22,078 bases of DNA from Prevotella sp. UBA2754 (GTDB lineage: Bacteria > Bacteroidota > Bacteroidia > Bacteroidales > Bacteroidaceae). The stretch lies in contig DEJG01000020.1 in the NCBI GenBank assembly GCA_002353295.1, positions 1-22,078 on the forward strand. Direction: 5' to 3'. Position 1 is the stretch's first letter. Every line of letters starts with the position of its first letter. Of the stretch, positions 1 through 7,920 are shown piece by piece. The translations under genes were made by a program, and so were the position numbers. The notes beneath the pieces are model-generated. The model searched no databases. It saw only the letters and a list, made by a program, of their open reading frames with translations, and had not been told where the DNA came from.

Positions 1-1544
1 ATATGTCCTACCTCCACATGACCATGCACATTCTTGTTCAAGAACTGCATCAGTTCACCAGGGTAGAAACCATCTTTCTTACCTAAGTTGATGAAGAGAC
101 GGCGATAACCTTGCTCTGTAGTACGCTCTGACTTCTTCCCTCTTCCTTCATCCTTCCTCCTTCGGCCTTCTTCCTTTTTTCCTCGTCCTTCGGTAGGAGA
201 TAAACTTGGAGCATCCTTATAATACGCCAAAAATCTGCCGAACTCCAGCGAAACAATCTTCTTGATAAGGTCTTCCTTGTCTACATACTCAAAATAGCGA
301 CTGATATCCTGCATAAAGGGGGCAATCTGCTCTTCATCTACATCAGCTTTCACTATCTGATCCATCACTTTATAGAGCTGTTTCTTACATATCTCCTCTG
401 GCGAGGGCATCGTTCCTTCTTCAAATGCCTTACCTATTTCCTTCTCGATATTGCGAATCTTGTGCTTCTCACGCGTGTGTACAATACTTAATGATGTACC
501 CTTCTTGCCAGCACGACCCGTGCGACCTGAACGGTGGGTATAGTTCTCAATATCATCAGGCAATCCATAGTTGATAACATGTGTCAAGTCGTCTACATCC
601 AAGCCACGGGCAGCCACATCGGTAGCCACTAACAGCTGGACAGTGTGCTGACGGAACTTCTGCATCGTGAGGTCACGCTGTTGCTGGGAAAGGTCACCAT
701 GCAAGGCTTCGGCATTATAACCGTCCTTGATTAGTTTATCAGCCACCTCCTGTGTTTCCAACTTCGTGCGACAGAAAATGATGGCAAAAATGCGCGGATT
801 GTAATCTACCAGTCGCTTCAGAGCAAGATACTTATCCTTGGCATTCACCATATAATATATATGATTGACATGTTCGGCTCCCTCGTTACGCGACCCCACT
901 ACGATTTCTTTGTAGTCGCGCAGATAACCTTTGGCAATGCGCTCTATCTCACGACTCATCGTTGCCGAAAAGAGCAGTGTATTGCGATCTTCGGGCACTC
1001 CCTCAAGAATAGCATCGATACTTTCTGAGAAACCCATATTCAGCATTTCGTCAGCCTCGTCTAAAACAACGTTGTGCACATCATCCAGTTTTGCCACACC
1101 TCTCTTCATCAGGTCAATTAATCGACCTGGCGTAGCTACAATAATCTGTACACCTTTTCGCAAGGCACGTATCTGCTGCTCGATGCTGGCACCACCATAA
1201 ACAGCCTCAATATGGATTCCATCCAGATATTTAGAGAAATCACGCATGTCGTCAGCAATCTGTAAACACAACTCGCGGGTAGGCGCTAAAATGAGCGCAT
1301 GAGGCAGGCCCCTGCCTATTTCACCCCACAAGGGACGGGGTGTTTCTGCTATTCGTTGTAAAACGGGAATACCAAAAGCAGCCGTCTTACCCGTTCCTGT
1401 TTGGGCAAGTGCTATCACATCATTCTGATTACCAAGCAAATAAGGGATAACTTCCTCCTGTACGGGCATGGGTTGTACGAACCCCAACTCTTCAATGGCG
1501 CGACGAATCTCTTCGCAAACGCCCAATTCTTCAAATGTCTTCAA
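1..1544 (-). CDS. DEAD-box ATP-dependent RNA helicase with DbpA-type RNA-binding tail (3' end cut off by window)
   Basis: ATP-dependent RNA unwinding or remodelling enzyme. About 514 residues are visible and the C-terminus lies outside the window. In order I can read a Q-motif region (PMPVQEEVIP), Walker A (AQTGTGKT), PTREL, PGRL, the DEAD box, SAT, ARGLDV and HRSGRTGRAG, so both RecA-like domains are complete. After a basic linker comes a stretch beginning RLFINLGKKDGFYPGEL, which resembles the DbpA RNA-binding domain (PF03880). That suggests a ribosome-assembly or general RNA role (inference). No ATG fits the start; TTG at 1544-1542 gives the usual MKTFEELG N-terminus, lies about 20 nt below a promoter and has a GGTAG-like site upstream. 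Two oddities are a period-7 repeat coding for residues about 451-471, and an extra stretch with paired palindromes before PTREL (1302-1341). Confidence 0.93.
   Translation of the reverse strand, partial: MKTFEELGVCEEIRRAIEELGFVQPMPVQEEVIPYLLGNQNDVIALAQTGTGKTAAFGIPVLQRIAETPRPLWGEIGRGLPHALILAPTRELCLQIADDMRDFSKYLDGIHIEAVYGGASIEQQIRALRKGVQIIVATPGRLIDLMKRGVAKLDDVHNVVLDEADEMLNMGFSESIDAILEGVPEDRNTLLFSATMSREIERIAKGYLRDYKEIVVGSRNEGAEHVNHIYYMVNAKDKYLALKRLVDYNPRIFAIIFCRTKLETQEVADKLIKDGYNAEALHGDLSQQQRDLTMQKFRQHTVQLLVATDVAARGLDVDDLTHVINYGLPDDIENYTHRSGRTGRAGKKGTSLSIVHTREKHKIRNIEKEIGKAFEEGTMPSPEEICKKQLYKVMDQIVKADVDEEQIAPFMQDISRYFEYVDKEDLIKKIVSLEFGRFLAYYKDAPSLSPTEGRGKKEEGRRRKDEGRGKKSERTTEQGYRRLFINLGKKDGFYPGELMQFLNKNVHGHVEVGH
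132..194 (-). repeat. Period-7 repeat, 9 units, in frame in the helicase linker
   Basis: Read on the + strand, nine successive 7-bp units follow the pattern CTTCNNC with few departures (CTTCTTC, CCTCTTC, CTTCATC, CTTCCTC, CTTCGGC, CTTCTTC, CTTTTTT, CCTCGTC, CTTCGGT). The total is 63 bp, exactly 21 codons. It encodes a Lys/Arg/Glu/Gly-rich linker between the second RecA domain and the DbpA-like domain. Confidence 0.75.
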
Positions 1545-1568
1545 ATCTACTACCTTTTTGTTTTCGGA

Positions 1569-1578
1569 TACAAAGGTA
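1569..1578 (-). promoter_or_regulatory. Promoter -7 element for the helicase gene
   Basis: On the minus strand this reads TACCTTTGTA, a match to the Bacteroidota -7 consensus TAnnTTTG. It lies about 25 nt upstream of the TTG start and so supports that start. No clear TTG -33 element is seen at 19-21 bp. Confidence 0.55.
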
Positions 1579-1639
1579 CGAAGAAAAAGACGAATAATAA
1601 AAAAGTGATGTCATTTTATATTTTTTTAGATATTATCTA

Positions 1640-1671
1640 TTGATAGTTTTCTGGAAATTTACTATCTTTGC
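1640..1671 (+). promoter_or_regulatory. Promoter of nrdDG
   Basis: TTG at 1640-1642, a 20-bp spacer, then TATCTTTGC at 1663-1671: a full match to the Bacteroidota primary sigma promoter. Transcription should begin near 1675-1678, giving a leader of about 115 nt before the nrdD ATG. Confidence 0.75.
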
Positions 1672-1675
1672 AACC

Positions 1676-1744
1676 GAATCCGGTTTTCCAAAATGGAAAA
1701 CTTTTCGGATTCAAAAAATTAAAAAGTTGTCCAAAACGGAAAAC
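1676..1744 (+). promoter_or_regulatory. Two related 19-bp palindromes in the nrdD leader (candidate operators or RNA hairpins)
   Basis: Site 1 (1683-1701) reads GTTTTCC-AAAAT-GGAAAAC. Site 2 (1726-1744) reads GTTGTCC-AAAAC-GGAAAAC. Their centres are 43 bp apart, about four helical turns. Site 1 is extended by GAATCCG (1676-1682) and CGGATTC (1706-1712), making a 14-bp stem with a TTTT bulge. Site 1 starts at the predicted transcription start, where a bound repressor would block the polymerase. The sequence is unlike the published NrdR box (about ACACWATATATWGTGT), so the regulator is unknown. RNA structure is an alternative explanation. Confidence 0.6.
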
Positions 1745-1790
1745 TTTCTATAAACTTTGAATAATTAAAAACTTGATAATATATAGAACA

Positions 1791-3896
1791 ATGGAGATTA
1801 AGAATTTTACCATCACAAAACGAGACGGTTCGAAAGACCAGTTCTCTTTAGACAAGATTATGAATGCCATACTAAAGGCATTCGACAGTGTTGAACAGCC
1901 TACAGACCTTGGAGCTATCTCCAAGATTCTCAGCCGTTTAGATATTCACAACGACATCACCGTAGAGGACATTCAAAACCAAGTAGAAGAGGCTCTGATG
2001 CGTGAGGGTTACTATAAGGTTGCCAAGTCGTTCATGCTCTATCGCCAGGCCCATTCGGAGGATCGTGAAACGTTGGCAAAATTACAATTCTTGTCTGAAT
2101 ATTGTGAATCAGTAAATGCTGCAACTGGCTCAAAGTATGACGCAAATGCAAACGTGGAACACAAAAACATTGCCACTTTGATAGGCGAATTACCAAAATC
2201 CAATTTCATCCGACTGAATCGCCGCTTGCTGACCGACCGTATTAAAAAGATGTATGGCAAGCAGTTGGCTGATGAATATATTGACAAGTTGACCCACCAC
2301 TTTATCTATAAGAACGACGAGACCAGTTTGGCCAACTATTGTGCATCTATCACCATGTATCCCTGGTTGATTGGCGGTACCGTTTCCATTGGCGGTAACT
2401 CAACAGCCCCAACCAACCTGAAGAGTTTCTGTGGTGGTTTCGTCAATATGGTATTCATGGTGTCAAGCATGCTGAGCGGTGCCTGTGCCACTCCAGAGTT
2501 TTTGATGTATATGAACTACTTCCTGGGTAAAGAATATGGACAGGACTATTGGCAGCATCCTGATCAGCAGGCAGATTTGAGTTTGAAGAAGCGTACCATC
2601 GATAAGATCATTACAGATTGCTTCGAGCAGATTGTTTACACACTCAATCAACCTACTGGTGCCCGCAATTATCAGGCTGTCTTCTGGAATATTGCTTACT
2701 ACGACAAGTATTACTTCGAAAGTATCTTTGGCGAATTCTACTTCCCCGATGGTTCTAAACCCGATTGGAATAGTCTCTCTTGGTTGCAGAAGCGCTTTAT
2801 GAAGTGGTTTAACAAGGAACGCACCAAGACGCTGTTGACCTTCCCCGTAGAGACTATGGCACTGTTGGTTGACAAGAATGGTGAGTGTCTGGATAAGGAA
2901 TGGGGCGATTTCACCGCAGAAATGTATGCCGAAGGGCACTCCTTCTTTACTTACATGAGTGACAATGCTGACTCTCTGAGTTCATGCTGCCGCCTTCGCA
3001 ACGAGATTACCGACAACGGTTTCAGCTATACGCTGGGTGCTGGTGGTGTGTCTACTGGTTCGAAGAGTGTGCTGACCATTAATCTGAACCGTTGCATACA
3101 GTATGCTGTCAACCACAAGATTGACTATCTGGAGTATTTGGCAGGTATTATTGACCTTTGTCACAAGGTACAGATGGCATACAACGAGAATTTGAAGGAA
3201 TTACAACAACATGGCATGCTGCCATTATTCGATGCTGGTTACATCAACATCGGTCGCCAGTATCTCACCATTGGTATCAACGGTCTGGTTGAAGCTGCTG
3301 AATTCATGGGACTGAAGATTACGCCTAATGATGACTACCAGCACTTCGTACAAGGAATCCTCGGTTTAATCGAGAAATATAATAAGATGTATCGCACGAA
3401 GGACGTGATGTTCAACTGCGAAATGATTCCTGCCGAGAACGTTGGTGTAAAGCATGCCAAATGGGACCGTGAGGATGGTTATTTCGTACCACGCGACTGC
3501 TACAACAGCTATTTCTATGTAGTAGAGGATGACTCACTGAGCGTAATCGACAAGTTTAAGTTGCACGGAGCACCTTATATCGAGCATCTGACGGGCGGTT
3601 CAGCTCTCCACATGAATCTTGACGAGCACTTGAGCAAACAGCAATATGCTCACTTGCTGAAGGTTGCTGCCCAGGAAGGTTGCAACTATTTCACATTCAA
3701 TATTCCTAATACGGTATGTAACGACTGTGGACATATCGACAAGCGTTACCTCAAGGAATGTCCGCACTGCCACTCCAAGAATGTAGACTACATGACCCGT
3801 ATTATCGGTTACTTGAAGCGTGTCAGCAACTTCTCACAGCCTCGTCAGGAAGAGGCAGCACGCCGCTATTATGCCCATGCACAGGAGAATAGCTAA
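1791..3896 (+). CDS. nrdD: Anaerobic (class III) ribonucleoside-triphosphate reductase, glycyl-radical subunit
   Basis: Reduces ribonucleoside triphosphates to dNTPs without oxygen, using a glycyl radical installed by NrdG. A 701-residue protein. The N-terminal ~90 residues form an ATP-cone (FTITKRDGSKDQFSLDK onward) for allosteric activity control. The catalytic barrel has SSCCRL with Cys399-Cys400. The C-terminus has a zinc site, Cys643-x2-Cys646 and Cys657-x2-Cys660, followed by the radical loop RIIGYLKR with Gly673. The frame is open back to a TTG at 1773, but the ATG at 1791 starts directly at MEIKNFTITKRDG, the normal family start. nrdG begins at the very next base after the stop, so the two are one operon. 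Expression is probably controlled through the palindromes in the leader. Confidence 0.97.
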   Translation: MEIKNFTITKRDGSKDQFSLDKIMNAILKAFDSVEQPTDLGAISKILSRLDIHNDITVEDIQNQVEEALMREGYYKVAKSFMLYRQAHSEDRETLAKLQFLSEYCESVNAATGSKYDANANVEHKNIATLIGELPKSNFIRLNRRLLTDRIKKMYGKQLADEYIDKLTHHFIYKNDETSLANYCASITMYPWLIGGTVSIGGNSTAPTNLKSFCGGFVNMVFMVSSMLSGACATPEFLMYMNYFLGKEYGQDYWQHPDQQADLSLKKRTIDKIITDCFEQIVYTLNQPTGARNYQAVFWNIAYYDKYYFESIFGEFYFPDGSKPDWNSLSWLQKRFMKWFNKERTKTLLTFPVETMALLVDKNGECLDKEWGDFTAEMYAEGHSFFTYMSDNADSLSSCCRLRNEITDNGFSYTLGAGGVSTGSKSVLTINLNRCIQYAVNHKIDYLEYLAGIIDLCHKVQMAYNENLKELQQHGMLPLFDAGYINIGRQYLTIGINGLVEAAEFMGLKITPNDDYQHFVQGILGLIEKYNKMYRTKDVMFNCEMIPAENVGVKHAKWDREDGYFVPRDCYNSYFYVVEDDSLSVIDKFKLHGAPYIEHLTGGSALHMNLDEHLSKQQYAHLLKVAAQEGCNYFTFNIPNTVCNDCGHIDKRYLKECPHCHSKNVDYMTRIIGYLKRVSNFSQPRQEEAARRYYAHAQENS

Positions 3897-4364
3897 ATGC
3901 TAAAGTACGTAAACACAGGCATCGTGTTCCAAGAGATACCCGATGAGGTGACATTGGCTATCAATATCTCCAATTGCCCATGCCGCTGCCCAGGCTGCCA
4001 TAGCCACTATCTCTGGGAAGACATCGGGCTTCCCTTGGATACCGATGCTATTGATGACTTTGTGAAGAAATATGGTGATGACATTACCTGTATCGCCTTT
4101 ATGGGAGGTGATGCCGAACCCAAGAGTGTCAATCAGTTGGCACAATATATTCACAAAACGCATCCAATGTTTAAAGTGGCATGGTATAGCGGACGTATAC
4201 GCATCTCTTCTACAATACGTAAGACCGATTTTGACTACATAAAGATTGGTCCCTATATCAAACATCTGGGACCATTAAAACAACCCACCACCAACCAAAG
4301 GCTTTATCGCCAAAAGGAAGGTGGTGAGTTTGAAGATATCACCTCACGATTCTGGAAAAAATAA
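3897..4364 (+). CDS. nrdG: Anaerobic ribonucleotide reductase activating protein (radical SAM)
   Basis: Uses a [4Fe-4S] cluster and S-adenosylmethionine to create the glycyl radical on NrdD. The protein is 155 residues, the usual size. The cluster motif Cx3Cx2C is Cys27, Cys31 and Cys34, within CPCRCPGC. An additional cysteine at 29 sits inside the motif. A GGDAEP stretch follows, corresponding to the GGE-type SAM-binding motif. The ATG touches the nrdD TAA (TAAATG), so translation is likely coupled. The stop codon lies at the foot of the terminator hairpin. Confidence 0.96.
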   Translation: MLKYVNTGIVFQEIPDEVTLAINISNCPCRCPGCHSHYLWEDIGLPLDTDAIDDFVKKYGDDITCIAFMGGDAEPKSVNQLAQYIHKTHPMFKVAWYSGRIRISSTIRKTDFDYIKIGPYIKHLGPLKQPTTNQRLYRQKEGGEFEDITSRFWKK

Positions 4365-4390
4365 AACGCTAAGGTCGCCCTTAGCGTTTT
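4363..4390. terminator. Bidirectional terminator between nrdG and the flavodiiron gene
   Basis: A perfect 12-bp stem, AAAACGCTAAGG (4363-4374) paired with CCTTAGCGTTTT (4379-4390), with loop TCGC. T-rich tracts follow on both strands, so it can end both convergent transcripts. Confidence 0.85.
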
Positions 4391-4410
4391 ACTTTTTCTT
4401 TCGACTTACA

Positions 4411-5610
4411 CTAAATCGTTGACAACCGCTTCGCCATAGCCTTTCCTAAAGCTTCACATTGCGCTTTTGTCTCTGGCGTCAGTGCCTGCTTGATTTCTAC
4501 AGGTTCCCCAACGGCCTCGTAGTGTAATTTTTCCTCATTCCAACGGGCTATCTCGCTGACAGCCTTGGATGCCCATCCATAAGAACCGAACCAACCTAAG
4601 AGATGGTTTTTGATGTCCTTGCCTGCCAATTCTGAAAGCAGGACATCCATTTCGTGATAAAGTGCAGTATTATAGGTTGGTGCACCAACGATCAGTCCTT
4701 TATAGCGGAATACGTCACGGATGATATAACTGTGATGAGTCTTTGAAACGTTATACATCACAATATTCTTCACACCGGCTTCTGAGGCAGCACGCGCGAT
4801 GACTTCGGCTGCACGCTCTGTATTTCCATACATGGTTCCATAGCAGATAACAAGACCAGGTTCTGTCTCGTATTTCGACATCCTGTCGTATTCAGCAACC
4901 ACCTTATTAATATATTGATGCCATACTGGACCATGGGTAGCACAGATATAATCAAGCTTCACGTCAGCCAGTTTCTTCAGGGCATTCTGCACAGGTGTAC
5001 CATATTTTCCAACGATATTAGAATAGTATCTCACCATCTCCAACCAGAAGGTGTCGCAATTAATCTGTTCGTCAATTACGCCACCGTTCAGTGCTCCGAA
5101 GCATCCGAAGGCATCACCGCTGAACAATATTGTTTTCTGCGATTCAGTCGCAGAACACAGTGTTACCATCGTCTCAGGCCAGTGAACCATGGGTACCAAG
5201 ACGAAGTTCAAGGTATGGCTGCCTAATTCAATGGCATCACCGTTCTTCACCTCAACAGTATTTTCCGTAATACCATAGAAACCCTCCATCATTTGGAATG
5301 TCTTCTTGTTGCCCACAATCTGAATATTAGGATAGTATTTCTTAATCAACGCAATGGAACCGCTATGGTCTGGTTCCATGTGATTGATTACCAGATAGTC
5401 AATCTCACGGTCTCCGATTACTTCCTGAATATGCTCGATGAATTGGGTAAAAAAGTCCACTTCAACGGTATCAATCAGACATACCTTCTCATCATCGATG
5501 AGATACGAATTATAGCTCACACCATTGGGCAACGGCCACAAGCCTTCAAAAAGTGACTTGTTGCGGTCATTCACTCCCACATAATAGATTTTGTTAGTAA
5601 TTTCTTGCAT
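4411..5610 (-). CDS. Flavodiiron protein (FprA-type A flavoprotein)
   Basis: Cytoplasmic four-electron O2 reductase and/or NO reductase protecting anaerobes; the sequence alone does not decide between the two. It has 399 residues, the normal size of a two-domain class A protein. Residues 1-~245 are a metallo-beta-lactamase-like domain with the diiron ligands HxExDH (His77, Glu79, Asp81, His82), His143, Asp166 and His226. Residues ~252-399 are a flavodoxin domain with the FMN-phosphate loop YGTMYGNTE. There is no C-terminal rubredoxin, so a separate electron donor is needed. It starts 20 bp after the PfkB kinase stop on the same strand with no clear promoter between them, so the two are probably co-transcribed. 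Confidence 0.96.
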   Translation of the reverse strand: MQEITNKIYYVGVNDRNKSLFEGLWPLPNGVSYNSYLIDDEKVCLIDTVEVDFFTQFIEHIQEVIGDREIDYLVINHMEPDHSGSIALIKKYYPNIQIVGNKKTFQMMEGFYGITENTVEVKNGDAIELGSHTLNFVLVPMVHWPETMVTLCSATESQKTILFSGDAFGCFGALNGGVIDEQINCDTFWLEMVRYYSNIVGKYGTPVQNALKKLADVKLDYICATHGPVWHQYINKVVAEYDRMSKYETEPGLVICYGTMYGNTERAAEVIARAASEAGVKNIVMYNVSKTHHSYIIRDVFRYKGLIVGAPTYNTALYHEMDVLLSELAGKDIKNHLLGWFGSYGWASKAVSEIARWNEEKLHYEAVGEPVEIKQALTPETKAQCEALGKAMAKRLSTI

Positions 5611-5630
5611 AGCTATTTGATATTTAAAAT

Positions 5631-6590
5631 TTATTCTAATACTGATAATGCTGCTTCCAGTTCCTGTTTCTTCTGTTTTCCAAAGTCGACAGAGACATTA
5701 TTAGAGATGCTCTTACAGCACTCGGCTGCAAACTCAATGGCACATGCGATGACGGCATCCCACTGTTGCTCGGTCAGTCCATTGTCTATTTCCTGCCGCG
5801 TGATGTTATTTTTAAGAAGGCCATACACGAAACCGGCATTAAAATTATCACCGGCACCAATGGTACTCACTGTTTCCAGCGCAGGCACAGGATACTGTTT
5901 GGTAAAACCATCTTCTGCCCTTAGTTCTATAGGATCGGCTGCTTGCGTGAAAATAAACTTCTTGGTATAGAAAGAGATTTGTGAACGATACACGGCATCA
6001 GCATCATGACGCTTGAAAAGAACCTCAAAGTCTTCTGACGAACCTCTCACAATATCAGCCAGTTCCAGGTTTTCCAAGAGATTGGGGGTAACCTTCATAA
6101 CCTCATGATGATGGGAAGCCCTGAAGTTCACATCATAATAAAGAATGGCCTTGTGTTGACGGGCATAGTCTAAAAAGGCATAAACCTGGGGACGGATCAC
6201 TGGATTTAAAGCAAAGAAACTACCAAAAATAACGATATCATCGGGATGAATGTCTGGATATACATACTCCAGTCTGTCGTGCGGATGATCCTTATAAAAA
6301 ATATATTCCGCATCATTTTTCTCATTCAGGAATGCCAAAGAGATCGGCGATTTGGATTCTGGATAGACATTCAAGTGGGTTGCATCTACCCCGTTCTTTT
6401 CCAAAAAACTGATAATATTCCGCCCCACACGGTCATTACCTGTTTCACTGATCATACTCGCTGATACGCCACAACGTCCCAACGATACTATTGCATTAAA
6501 GGCACTACCCCCGGGGACAGCACTGATTGGTTGCTCTTCTCTGAAAATGATGTCTAGTACTGTCTCACCAATACCAATTACTTTTCGCAT
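5631..6590 (-). CDS. PfkB-family carbohydrate kinase (fructokinase-like)
   Basis: ATP-dependent sugar kinase of the ribokinase/PfkB family, 319 residues. The N-terminal signature is PGGSAFNAIVSLGRCG (residues 26-41). The C-terminal signature STIGAGDNFNAGF contains the anion hole and catalytic base Asp248. The sequence resembles Bacteroidota proteins annotated as fructokinase, but the substrate cannot be fixed from sequence. A -7 element about 17-25 bp upstream gives a very short leader. The flavodiiron gene follows after 20 bp. The link between a sugar kinase and an oxygen-detoxifying enzyme is not obvious and may only be shared transcription. Confidence 0.92.
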   Translation of the reverse strand: MRKVIGIGETVLDIIFREEQPISAVPGGSAFNAIVSLGRCGVSASMISETGNDRVGRNIISFLEKNGVDATHLNVYPESKSPISLAFLNEKNDAEYIFYKDHPHDRLEYVYPDIHPDDIVIFGSFFALNPVIRPQVYAFLDYARQHKAILYYDVNFRASHHHEVMKVTPNLLENLELADIVRGSSEDFEVLFKRHDADAVYRSQISFYTKKFIFTQAADPIELRAEDGFTKQYPVPALETVSTIGAGDNFNAGFVYGLLKNNITRQEIDNGLTEQQWDAVIACAIEFAAECCKSISNNVSVDFGKQKKQELEAALSVLE

Positions 6591-6606
6591 AACACATGAT
6601 TTTCCT

Positions 6607-6615
6607 GCAAAGATA
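6607..6615 (-). promoter_or_regulatory. Promoter -7 element of the PfkB kinase / flavodiiron unit
   Basis: The minus strand reads TATCTTTGC, a strong TAnnTTTG match, 17 bp upstream of the ATG. The -33 region is weak (TTA at 6640-6638, 22-bp spacer). It lies back to back with the M16 promoter. Confidence 0.6.
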
Positions 6616-6637
6616 CGAATTAATTATGAATTATTAG

Positions 6638-6646
6638 TAACTTTGC
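6638..6646 (+). promoter_or_regulatory. Promoter -7 element of the M16 peptidase gene
   Basis: TAACTTTGC matches the -7 consensus and ends only 7 bp before the ATG at 6654. The transcript would therefore be leaderless or nearly so. No good -33 element is visible. Confidence 0.5.
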
Positions 6647-6653
6647 AGACGAA

Positions 6654-7916
6654 ATGAGAAAATATAACATCCATACACTCCCAAATGGCCTGCGAGTGAT
6701 TCATCTGCCCTCCGTTTCACCTGTTGTTTACTGCGGTATTGGCATCAAGGTAGGCTCACGCCATGAGCAACCTGGTGAAGAGGGGTTGGCTCACTTCTGC
6801 GAACACGTTACTTTTAAGGGTACTCACAGACGTTCTGCCCTTCAAATACTGAATTGTCTGGAACGAGTAGGAGGCGACCTCAATGCATTTACCAATAAGG
6901 AAGATACCATTTTCTATGCCGCTATTTTGAAGGAACACATGGGGCGCGCCGTTAACCTCCTGACAGATATTGTGTTTAATAGTGTTTATCCCGATCAGGG
7001 AATAGCTCACGAAGTGGATGTTATTTGCGATGAAATCGAGAGTTATAACGACTCTCCCGCCGAACTGATTTATGATGAGTTTGAAAACCAGTTATTTCAG
7101 AATCATCCTCTCGGACATAATATATTAGGAACACGCGAAAGGGTGAAGTCATTCAGCAGTGCAGACGCCCGAAGCTTCACTCAACGCTATTACCGCCCGG
7201 ATAATGCTATTTTCTTTGCCTATGGGGATATCAATTTCCAACGTTTAGTCACTTCTTTGGAAGCACAAACCCCAAAAGAAGGTTTCAAGATTCAAGATTC
7301 AAGTGTCAAGATTCAAGATTCAAGTGTCAAGTTTCAAGATGCAAACCTGAAACCAGAGAACCTGAAACCTGAAACTTTAAAACCTGAAACTATAGTTCAT
7401 CACCAATCCCACGTGATGATAGGATGTAAGACTTACTCTTTCAACGACGCACGAAGAATGCCCTTATATCTGTTGAACAACATTTTGGGAGGTCCCAGTA
7501 TGAATGCCCGCCTGAACCTGTCACTCCGCGAACGACACGGCTTGGTATATACTATTGAAAGCTCAATGGCAAGCTACAGCGACACAGGATGCTGGTCTGT
7601 CTACTTCGGCTGTGACCATCATGACGTGAAACGTTGTCAACAATTGGTACACCGCGAATTGGACCGTGTGATGCAGCATCCACTATCGGAACGTCAGCTG
7701 CTTGCAGCCAAACGACAGATCAAGGGGCAAATAGCTATTGCTTGTGACAACAGGGAACAGTTTGCTCTCGACTTTGCCAAAAGTTTCCTCCATTATGACA
7801 AAGAACGTGATATTGACTACCTGTTTCAACAAATTGATGCCATAACAGCCAATCAGTTACAGCAGGTGGCACAGGAGTGCTTTGACCCCAACTCCTTATC
7901 TACGCTGATTATTTAG
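6654..7916 (+). CDS. M16-family (pitrilysin/processing-peptidase-like) zinc metallopeptidase
   Basis: Inverzincin peptidase of 420 residues, the usual single-chain bacterial length plus an insert. The zinc site HxxEH is His47, Glu50, His51 (HFCEH; most relatives have HFLEH), with the third ligand probably Glu127 in DEIES, 76 residues on. The second half has the R/Y region seen in the family (LRERHGLVYTIES). No signal peptide is visible, so it is probably cytoplasmic, acting on peptides (inference). Residues ~211-247 are encoded by a period-7 repeat and give KIQDSSV and NLKPE/TLKPE units in the linker between the two halves; comparable proteins have a short linker there. The gene ends 4 bp from the convergent sigma-factor gene. 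Confidence 0.93.
   Translation: MRKYNIHTLPNGLRVIHLPSVSPVVYCGIGIKVGSRHEQPGEEGLAHFCEHVTFKGTHRRSALQILNCLERVGGDLNAFTNKEDTIFYAAILKEHMGRAVNLLTDIVFNSVYPDQGIAHEVDVICDEIESYNDSPAELIYDEFENQLFQNHPLGHNILGTRERVKSFSSADARSFTQRYYRPDNAIFFAYGDINFQRLVTSLEAQTPKEGFKIQDSSVKIQDSSVKFQDANLKPENLKPETLKPETIVHHQSHVMIGCKTYSFNDARRMPLYLLNNILGGPSMNARLNLSLRERHGLVYTIESSMASYSDTGCWSVYFGCDHHDVKRCQQLVHRELDRVMQHPLSERQLLAAKRQIKGQIAIACDNREQFALDFAKSFLHYDKERDIDYLFQQIDAITANQLQQVAQECFDPNSLSTLII
7281..7392 (+). repeat. Period-7 repeat element, about 15 units, in frame in the M16 peptidase gene
   Basis: After GGTTT, eight units of CAAGNNN (mostly CAAGATT, CAAGTGT, CAAGTTT) run at exact 7-bp spacing from 7286 to 7341. CAAACCT then leads into about six GAAACCT-like units up to 7392, two of which are 8 bp long. 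The order GGTTTCAAG, CAAGNTT units, CAAACCTGAAACC matches the reverse complement of the repeat at 11619-11672. The reading frame stays open. Confidence 0.85.
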
Positions 7917-7920
7917 GTAA

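Noticed and set aside
1401..1643. An 80-codon + strand frame across the helicase start region
   Set aside because: Mostly antisense to the helicase N-terminus, ends in AT-rich promoter sequence and has no similarity to a known family.
1676..1744. NrdR box upstream of nrdD
   Set aside because: The palindromes are GTTKTCC-N5-GGAAAAC and do not resemble the known NrdR consensus, so no NrdR site is called.
1672..1790. Riboswitch in the nrdD leader (cobalamin or other)
   Set aside because: The leader is AT-rich and short, with two simple palindromes; I see no conserved riboswitch core, and class III reductase does not use B12.
7281..7392. CRISPR array
   Set aside because: The units are 7 bp with no spacers and are translated in frame, so this is a short tandem repeat.
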